A DNA stretch of 19,832 bases from an uncultured Bacilli bacterium (lineage in GTDB: Bacteria > Bacillota_I > Bacilli_A > RF39 > UBA660), in NCBI GenBank assembly GCA_944332105.1, contig CALVJI010000016.1:1-19832 (forward strand). Reading direction: 5' to 3'. Both the position numbers and the translations under genes were made by a program. Shown piece after piece: positions 15,701 to 19,832 of this stretch. The notes under the pieces are model-generated. The model was not told the origin of the DNA, ran no database searches, and was given only the letters and a program-made list of their open reading frames with translations. Every line of letters starts with the position of its first letter. Position 1 is the stretch's first letter.

Positions 15701-15980
15701 TATGTATGAAGAATGGTTTGAAAAAATTGCTGAACGTTTGAACATTACCGAAGTTCATCAGACGAATCGCTTGATTACAGTAGTCTTACCAGAGGATGTA
15801 TCTTCTAAAATTAAAGGAGATAAACTTTTCTTAGAAGCTTATAATATTAATCCAAAATTCCAATTAAAATACGAAAATCATAAAATTTCTATATCATTAA
15901 ATATCTTGAATATGAAAAAACATTTTATTTATGATATTGTTCGTTTATTTTTATTAATTGCTAATGATTTAGAAGTATAA
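12768..15980 (+). CDS. mfd: Transcription-repair coupling factor Mfd
   Basis: ATP-driven translocase that removes RNA polymerase stalled at DNA lesions and recruits UvrA. Order: an N-terminal UvrB-homology module (about 1-330), the RNA polymerase interaction domain starting near YVVHRTYGIGIY (about 406), the translocase with Walker A GDVGFGKT (K557), Walker B DEEQ (652-655), LSATPIPRT and motif VI QLYQLRGRVGRS (about 821), and the C-terminal autoinhibitory domain 7 (about 930-1070). At 1070 aa it is about 80-100 residues shorter than E. coli or B. subtilis Mfd, probably in the N-terminal modules. The ATG lies 4 bases after pth, with AGGTGAG across the pth stop codon. Confidence 0.97.
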   Translation: MQVFEKFSFKNNITVEGLTNELAVFYVLESFKKEKNNTIVLTSNLYKANQIFRSLETYTDRVLLFPMDDFFTSLAVAVSPELKIKRLETLEKLKNGPYIVITNLMGYLHFLPNRQAQESLEIWLKKDLEISRDEVVRVLDELGYHRESIVTSTGEYAVRGFVVDVFFHSEEHPVRLEFFGDTIEEIRYFDEETQLSLASISEIRCEANEEIESENPNSLYDYMPDATLITFDIDQIKASYDKLFLEMAQYNEQEGTPNKKHFWYLEDLTPQKQLFINQISNQIGGSVIHFKTQEIDNFQSDFTKLHDMVFKWIHEGKTVVFALSKDTQIKIIRDLFPAVEVLSTFEFLPNKIQIIQAKINKGFIWDDLVVLSEYDIEEVKQEVAYKNPIRIGKKINSLNALSIGDYVVHRTYGIGIYNGVVTLTNHGMKKDYLQISYLGNDKVYVPVEKISTIFKYSDADGMKPQINKLGSTSWLKKKQSVQKKIKDISKELIALYAKRNQVVGEAYQDYPEETLFASSFPYEETRDQKRAIQDVLKDLDATTPMDRLLCGDVGFGKTEVAFRAMFKTICNNHQVMYLCPTTILSKQQYESAINRFSDYPVTIALLNRFTTPKETKRILEDLKNGKIDIVFGTHRLLSDDIAFKRLGLMIIDEEQRFGVTHKEKIKKYKNDVNVLTLSATPIPRTLKMALSGLRDLSIIDTPPVNRYPVQTYVIAENDLLVKDAIYKELARDGQIFVLYNRIETIEEVLFKLRRLVPEARIRYAHGQMNKQELDTIMEDFIAQKFDVLLSTTIIETGIDIPNANTLIIYDADHFGLSQLYQLRGRVGRSNKIAYAYLLYQKNKMLNDIAVKRLQAIRDFTELGSGYKIAMRDLSIRGAGDILGSEQAGFVDSVGISLYMRMIEEEIKRLKGEEIVEEDNKESLINVETHIAKDYVSDESVRIEIHQMINEVDSSEKLEEIKKQLEDRFGTVTEEMEIYMYEEWFEKIAERLNITEVHQTNRLITVVLPEDVSSKIKGDKLFLEAYNINPKFQLKYENHKISISLNILNMKKHFIYDIVRLFLLIANDLEV

Positions 15981-16030
15981 TTTGGAAAAAAATTTGCACA
16001 CTATTTCTTAGATTGGAGTGAATTTAAGAA

Positions 16031-16543
16031 GTGAAAGATACAGGTGTAATTCGCAAGATTGATGAATTGGGGAGAATTGTTATTCCCAAAGAAATTCGAA
16101 GAAGTTTAGGAATTCGAGATGGTGAAAATTTAGAAATTTTCGTTTCTGATAAGGGGATTTGTTTACAGAAACATTCACGATTAGTAAATTATCAAGAATT
16201 AGCCGATCAGTTGTGTAATTTTTCGTATGAAGTTATGGGATATAAGGTTGTAGTTTGTGATCGGGAGGAAATATTCGCGGCTTTTAAAAATGAGTATAAG
16301 CATATTTCTTTGAATTCTCGATTTGAAAAGTTAATGGATAATCGTGAAAGTTATGAGTCAGTTACAAGAGAGACTTTTTTGGAGGAATTGGAACCAAGTT
16401 ATTATTATATCGTTCCTTTAATTATCTCAACGGATGTAGTTGGTTTGGTGGTTATGTTAGGAGAAACGACCTTTTCTAATGAACAAAAAAAGTTTTTACA
16501 ATTTTTAACTCAATTGCTTGTTCATAAAATTGATGTTTTATAA
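16031..16543 (+). CDS. spoVT: SpoVT-family AbrB-type transcriptional regulator
   Basis: The N terminus VIRKIDELGRIVIPKEIRRS is the AbrB-type swapped-hairpin DNA-binding domain and is nearly the same as that of B. subtilis SpoVT. Residues about 55-170 form the GAF-like sensory domain that separates SpoVT from AbrB and Abh. Length 170 aa (B. subtilis 178). The start is GTG 16031 with GGAGTGA at 16015-16021. SpoVT modulates forespore (sigma-G) genes in spore formers and is next to mfd in B. subtilis as well. Some non-sporulating relatives keep it as a general regulator. A 50-base gap from mfd contains no clear promoter, so it may be co-transcribed with mfd. Confidence 0.9.
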   Translation: MKDTGVIRKIDELGRIVIPKEIRRSLGIRDGENLEIFVSDKGICLQKHSRLVNYQELADQLCNFSYEVMGYKVVVCDREEIFAAFKNEYKHISLNSRFEKLMDNRESYESVTRETFLEELEPSYYYIVPLIISTDVVGLVVMLGETTFSNEQKKFLQFLTQLLVHKIDVL

Positions 16544-16548
16544 TTTAC

Positions 16549-16577
16549 TTGGCAATTTTTTACTTTTGTGCTAAAAT
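16549..16577 (+). promoter_or_regulatory. Promoter of the metG T-box transcript
   Basis: TTGGCA (16549-16554), a 17-base spacer and TAAAAT (16572-16577) preceded by TGC, an extended -10. Predicted start is near 16584. This is one of the two best promoters in the window. Confidence 0.78.
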
Positions 16578-16583
16578 AACGTT

Positions 16584-16780
16584 AATCAATGATGAAGGAA
16601 AGAGTATATAAAAAATCTTTTAAAGAGAGTTTATGGTTGGTGAAAATAAATAAAGAGTTTTTATAGAAGATGGCTCTGGAGTTGAATCGTTTGATCCGCG
16701 TTAGAAGATAAAGTGCATGTGATAATCATGAAATAAGGTGGTACCACGGGTTATGCTCGTCCTTATGTCATGATTTTTTT
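16584..16780 (+). promoter_or_regulatory. T-box riboswitch, methionine-specific
   Basis: Leader RNA that senses uncharged tRNA-Met and controls read-through into metG. Visible elements: Stem I with AGAGAG (about 16624-16629) and the distal GGTTGGTG, the specifier region GAAGATGGCTCTGGAG with the codon ATG at 16670-16672, and the invariant T-box AAGGTGGTACCACGG at 16735-16749. The specifier assignment also fits the downstream methionyl-tRNA synthetase gene. High uncharged tRNA-Met would stabilise the antiterminator that uses the T-box, and otherwise the terminator at 16726-16780 forms. Confidence 0.92.
16726..16780 (+). terminator. T-box regulated terminator
   Basis: TCATGAAATAAGG (16726-16738) pairs with CCTTATGTCATGA (16761-16773), 12 of 13 pairs, followed by T7 (16774-16780). 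The stem shares AAGG with the T-box, so terminator and antiterminator are mutually exclusive. Confidence 0.88.
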
Positions 16781-16791
16781 TATTTAAAAAT

Positions 16792-16807
16792 TATTTCCCG
16801 GGAAATA
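16792..16807. promoter_or_regulatory. Noc-binding-type palindrome 4 (metG leader)
   Basis: TATTTCCCGGGAAATA, extended to a 24-bp perfect palindrome (16788-16811). It lies between the T-box terminator and the metG ribosome site, so it is also transcribed as a strong hairpin in the read-through mRNA. Confidence 0.82.
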
Positions 16808-16828
16808 ATTTAGGAAAGGATGATTGAA

Positions 16829-18379
16829 ATGGAAAAGTATTATATTACAACGGCAATTGCTTATGCTTCTGCAAAACCGCATATTGGTAATACATATGAG
16901 ATTGTCTTAGCAGATGCAATCGCACGTTATAAAAGGTTGAAAGGTTTTGATGTTTATTTTCAAACGGGAACGGATGAACATGGTGAGAAAATTGAACAAA
17001 AAGCTTTTGCTGCTGGTAAGACACCACAAGAATATGTAGATGATATTTCAAAAGAAATCCAAAGAATTTGGGATATTATGAATACTAGTTATGACAAGTT
17101 TGTAAGAACAACGGATGTTAATCATAAGGAAATTGTCGCGCGTATCTTTCAAAAATTATATCAACAAGGAGATATTTATTTAGATAAATATGAAGGTTGG
17201 TATTGTACGCCATGTGAGTCTTTTTGGACTGATACACAACTTGTGGATGGAAAATGTCCGGATTGTGGTCGCGAAGTAGAAAAGAAAAGTGAAGAATCTT
17301 ACTTTTTTCGGATGTCTAAATATCAGGATCGATTAATGGAATATATTGAAACTCATCCAGAATTTATTCAACCGGAAGCACGTAAGAATGAAATGATCAA
17401 TAATTTTTTAAAGCCTGGATTACAAGATTTGTGTGTTTCTAGAACTTCTTTTGATTGGGGTATTCGTGTTCCTTTTAATGATAAACATATTGTTTATGTG
17501 TGGATCGATGCTTTAACAAACTACATTACTAATATTGGTTATGATGTAGATGGAGGAAATGAAACCTTTAAGAAATGGTGGCCTGCTGATTTACATTTAG
17601 TTGGAAAGGATATTATTCGTTTTCATACTATTTATTGGCCTATTTTGTTAATGGCATTAGATTTACCGTTACCTAAGCAAGTTTTTGGTCATCCATGGTT
17701 ACTTATGAACAGCGATAAAATGAGTAAGAGTAAAGGCAATATTATGTATGCGGATGACTTAGTCGAGTTGTTTGCTGTTGACGCGGTTCGTTATTATTTA
17801 TTACACGAGATTCCATTTGCAAGTGATGGAACCATCTCTTATGAACTTTTGATTGAACGTATTAATAGTGATCTAGCTAATATTTTAGGTAATTTAGTTA
17901 ATCGAACGATTGCTATGGCTCAAAAATATTTTGCTGGCGAGGTTTTAAATGAAAATGTTAAAGAGAGTTTAGATGATGAGTATTTAATGATGATCAATAC
18001 TTTAGAAACTCGTGTAGAAAAACATATGGCCAAATTAGAAATCGGTTTAGCTATTGATGAAATTTTTGATACGTTACGTGCAAGTAATAAGTATATTGAT
18101 GAGACGATGCCTTGGGCTCTTGCTAAGGATGAGAATTTAAAAAAACGACTCGCGACTGTTTTATATTATTTACTTGAGGGAATTCGTAATTCTGCTATTT
18201 TCTTGGAGCCTTTTTTACCTGAAACAAGTGAGAAGATTTTTAAACAACTAGGAACTACCAATAAAAATATTGGCTTTTTAAGAGATTTATCTTATAAGCT
18301 TATGGATCCTGAACCTTTATTTATGCGTCTTGATATGAATAAAATGTTAGAACAAATTGAAAAAAGTAAGGAAAATTAA
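16829..18379 (+). CDS. metG: Methionyl-tRNA synthetase
   Basis: Class I synthetase that charges tRNA-Met for both initiation and elongation. The HIGH-type motif is HIGN (residues 18-21), and KMSKS is intact at 297-301 (SDKMSKSKGN). The connective peptide carries a zinc site C126, C129, C143, C146 (CTPC then CPDC). The anticodon-binding helical domain fills about 350-516. The 516-aa protein stops there: it lacks the C-terminal Trbp111-like tRNA-binding domain found in B. subtilis MetS (664 aa). The start ATG 16829 follows AGGAAAGGA with good spacing and gives the family N terminus. ATG 16820 is an alternative lying in that ribosome site. Controlled by the upstream T-box. The stop is one base before tatD. 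Confidence 0.96.
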   Translation: MEKYYITTAIAYASAKPHIGNTYEIVLADAIARYKRLKGFDVYFQTGTDEHGEKIEQKAFAAGKTPQEYVDDISKEIQRIWDIMNTSYDKFVRTTDVNHKEIVARIFQKLYQQGDIYLDKYEGWYCTPCESFWTDTQLVDGKCPDCGREVEKKSEESYFFRMSKYQDRLMEYIETHPEFIQPEARKNEMINNFLKPGLQDLCVSRTSFDWGIRVPFNDKHIVYVWIDALTNYITNIGYDVDGGNETFKKWWPADLHLVGKDIIRFHTIYWPILLMALDLPLPKQVFGHPWLLMNSDKMSKSKGNIMYADDLVELFAVDAVRYYLLHEIPFASDGTISYELLIERINSDLANILGNLVNRTIAMAQKYFAGEVLNENVKESLDDEYLMMINTLETRVEKHMAKLEIGLAIDEIFDTLRASNKYIDETMPWALAKDENLKKRLATVLYYLLEGIRNSAIFLEPFLPETSEKIFKQLGTTNKNIGFLRDLSYKLMDPEPLFMRLDMNKMLEQIEKSKEN

Positions 18380-18380
18380 G

Positions 18381-19142
18381 ATGTTTGTTGATACACATTG
18401 TCATTTATATCAAGAATATTATGAATCCGTAACTGATGAGATTAAAGATTCTCAAAAAAATGATGTTGGTTATTATATTGTTTCTGGTTGTGATCATAAA
18501 AGTAATCAAGAAGTTATAGAACTCATTTCATCTTATCCTATGGTATATGGTAGTATAGGAATTCATCCAGAATATGCGGACTCTTATCAAGAAACAGATT
18601 TAGTTTTTTTAGAACAACATATACAGGATGAAAAAATCGTGGCTATAGGCGAGATTGGTTTAGATTATCATTACACGAAAGAAAATAAAGAAAAACAGCA
18701 ACTTTTGTTTAGGAAGCAATTAGATTTGGCGTTAAAATATAATGTGCCCGTTGTTATTCATTCGCGAGATGCGACAGAAGATACCATTGCTATTTTAAAA
18801 GAATATCCTCTTGTTAAAGGGGTTATTCATTCCTTTTCCGGTAGTTTAGAAACTGCTAGAATATATATGAAAATGGGCTATAAATTAGGTATAAATGGAG
18901 TAGTTACTTTTAAAAATAGTCATTTAAAAGAACTTTTGCCTGAAATTCTTCATACTATCGTGTTAGAAACTGATAGTCCTTATTTAACACCACATCCTTA
19001 TCGTGGGACAAAAAATTCACCTAAATATATTAAAACAATTGCTTTATTTATCAGTGAATATTTAGATATTTCTTTAAATGATTTGGTAGAAATTACTAAT
19101 CGTAATATTTATGAGGTTTTTGACATTTCCTTTCATGTGTGA
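18381..19142 (+). CDS. tatD: TatD-family metal-dependent deoxyribonuclease
   Basis: TIM-barrel metallohydrolase of the TatD family (YabD in B. subtilis, also placed right after metS), with 3'-exonuclease activity in characterised members. The full set of metal ligands is visible: H6 and H8 (DTHCHL), E91 (GEIGLDYH), H127 (HSRDA), H150 (HSFSGS) and D198 (ETDSPYL). Length 253 aa is typical. The start ATG 18381 follows AAGGA inside the end of metG and gives the canonical MFVDTHCHL. An in-frame upstream TTG at 18357 is rejected. Co-transcribed with metG and so probably under T-box control. Confidence 0.95.
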   Translation: MFVDTHCHLYQEYYESVTDEIKDSQKNDVGYYIVSGCDHKSNQEVIELISSYPMVYGSIGIHPEYADSYQETDLVFLEQHIQDEKIVAIGEIGLDYHYTKENKEKQQLLFRKQLDLALKYNVPVVIHSRDATEDTIAILKEYPLVKGVIHSFSGSLETARIYMKMGYKLGINGVVTFKNSHLKELLPEILHTIVLETDSPYLTPHPYRGTKNSPKYIKTIALFISEYLDISLNDLVEITNRNIYEVFDISFHV

Positions 19143-19148
19143 TATCAT
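19120..19148 (+). promoter_or_regulatory. Promoter of the 3D-domain gene
   Basis: Consensus TTGACA (19120-19125), a 17-base spacer and TATCAT (19143-19148) preceded by TGA, an extended -10. It lies in the last codons of tatD and would start transcription near 19155. Confidence 0.78.
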
Positions 19149-19172
19149 GTCTTTATAAGACGAGGTGTAGGA

Positions 19173-19718
19173 ATGATAAAATTAAAAAGAAAAATCTGTC
19201 TTAGTATTCAGTTTGTTTTATTAATTTTATTTGTCTTTATTGCAAATGTTAGCACATCTAAGGAAGTTACTACGGTGGCTAGCAATGCTTCTAATCGTGT
19301 TGTGAATTTATCGACTATGGCTTTAAAACTTGAAGAGGATATTCAAAATGATTTATATAGTGCAAAAGATACTTTTACTGGAGATATTACAGGCTATGGT
19401 GCAAATTGTCCTTTGTGTAGTGGTAACTTAGCTTGTTCTAAATATTATGTTAAAGATGGTACTACGACTTATCCAGATGAGGAATATGGTATCGTACGAA
19501 TCGTGGCTTCTTCTAGTAACTTACCTTGTGGTTCAGTTGTTCGTTTTGAATTACCTAGTGTTTCAGCTGAACCAATTGTTGCCATTGTTTTAGATCGTGG
19601 CGTTTTAGGTAATGATTTAGATTTATTAATGCCTAGTGAAGAAGCTGCCTCTATTTATGTTGGTCGCAAGACAAAAAGTTATGATGTTTTGCGTTTTGGA
19701 TGGCAAAGAATCGAATAG
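19173..19718 (+). CDS. Small secreted or membrane-anchored 3D-domain protein
   Basis: An N-terminal basic stretch and hydrophobic helix (about residues 9-27) act as signal peptide or anchor. A short linker leads to a C-terminal 3D domain (about 68-179), named for three aspartates, here D141 (LDRG), D148 and D150 (DLDLLMPS). The domain has the double-psi-barrel fold of MltA-type lytic transglycosylases and Rpf-like wall enzymes, so a role in peptidoglycan remodelling outside the cell is likely. Cysteines C79, C82, C88 (CPLCSGNLAC) and C119 could form disulfides. Its position after tatD is that of B. subtilis yabE, but it lacks the DUF348 and G5 domains (181 aa against over 430). Ribosome site GAGGTG at 19162-19167. 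Confidence 0.83.
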   Translation: MIKLKRKICLSIQFVLLILFVFIANVSTSKEVTTVASNASNRVVNLSTMALKLEEDIQNDLYSAKDTFTGDITGYGANCPLCSGNLACSKYYVKDGTTTYPDEEYGIVRIVASSSNLPCGSVVRFELPSVSAEPIVAIVLDRGVLGNDLDLLMPSEEAASIYVGRKTKSYDVLRFGWQRIE

Positions 19719-19730
19719 ATTCTTTTTTTT
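19705..19730 (+). terminator. Intrinsic terminator after the 3D-domain gene
   Basis: A perfect 8-bp stem AAAGAATC (19705-19712) with GATTCTTT (19718-19725), a 5-nt loop containing the first bases of the stop codon, and a T8 run. It is very similar in sequence to the gyrA terminator. Confidence 0.85.
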
Positions 19731-19785
19731 GAGTTAAGATGTTTTCAAAGCAGCAGGGTGTAAAAAATTTTCCGGGGCAATTTAA

Positions 19786-19804
19786 TATAATATCATGCTA
19801 TACT
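19786..19804 (+). promoter_or_regulatory. Promoter -10 region for the next gene
   Basis: Two overlapping candidates: TATAAT at 19786-19791, and TGCTATACT (extended -10) ending at 19804. No good -35 is seen for either. The region 19731-19785 shows nothing else recognisable. Confidence 0.4.
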
Positions 19805-19828
19805 ATCTTTATAGAATAGAGGTAATAT

Positions 19829-19832
19829 ATGA
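19829..19832 (+). CDS. Start of a further gene, cut by the window end
   Basis: ATG at 19829-19831 follows AGAGG at 19818-19822 with normal spacing. Only the first codon is visible, so the product is unknown. In B. subtilis rnmV and ksgA come next, which is a guess from synteny only. Confidence 0.35.

Noticed and set aside
16845..17051. Minus-strand open frame at the start of metG
   Set aside because: Antisense shadow of the conserved catalytic domain.
74..19142. Possible Mycoplasma-type genetic code (UGA = Trp), suggested by the AT content and short SRP RNA
   Set aside because: Conserved Trp positions use TGG, and TGA ends holB, trmN6, pth and tatD at the expected lengths.
19731..19785. TTTTCCGGGG stretch as a degenerate Noc site
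   Set aside because: It is not palindromic and lacks the CCCGGG core.

Overview
The window is an AT-rich chromosomal segment just downstream of the replication origin of a low-GC member of the Bacilli. The gene order recF-gyrB-gyrA, then SRP RNA-tadA-dnaX-ebfC-recR-bofA-holB-ricT(yaaT)-trmN6, is the Bacillus-type origin-proximal order. A T-box leader sits in front of metG, and bofA-like and spoVT genes are the kind found in spore formers. TGG is used for Trp and TGA is used as a real stop, so the code is the standard bacterial one and this is not a Mycoplasma with UGA=Trp. I cannot name the genus. The very AT-rich, compact, gene-poor version of the order suggests an Erysipelotrichia- or Mollicutes-adjacent lineage (inference).

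Layout: (1) 1-5599, recF, gyrB and gyrA on the + strand, closed by a strong terminator at the gyrA stop. (2) 5600-6489, a non-coding stretch of almost 0.9 kb holding seven near-identical 16-bp parS sites, the loading sites of ParB/Spo0J. It also holds one Noc-binding palindrome and traces of an old tandem duplication. (3) 6490-6993, the small SRP RNA with tadA immediately behind it. (4) 6999-16543, a long, tightly packed run dnaX-ebfC-recR-bofA-holB-ricT-trmN6-pth-mfd-spoVT covering clamp loading, recombination repair, tRNA modification and recycling, and transcription-coupled repair. (5) 16549-19142, a promoter, a methionine T-box leader, metG and tatD. (6) 19120-19832, an independently promoted gene for a small secreted 3D-domain protein, its terminator, and the promoter and first codon of the next gene. 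All genes are on the + strand, consistent with the leading strand moving away from oriC.

The most interesting signal is in the DNA rather than in the proteins. Seven parS sites are packed into 834 bp. Four copies of the perfect palindrome TATTTCCCGGGAAATA, which matches the Noc-binding site described for Bacillus subtilis, occur across the window: in the parS array, inside ebfC, inside trmN6, and in the metG leader. The two coding copies are read in different frames, so selection acts on the DNA. Together these suggest that the locus is a compact centromere and nucleoid-occlusion loading platform between gyrase and the SRP RNA. Other points of note are a possible -1 frameshift site in dnaX that would yield a gamma-like protein of 350 aa, two consensus DnaA boxes 21 bp apart at the same place, a short divergent TadA apparently expressed by read-through from the SRP RNA, and the absence of yabA, tmk and rsmI from their usual neighbourhood.
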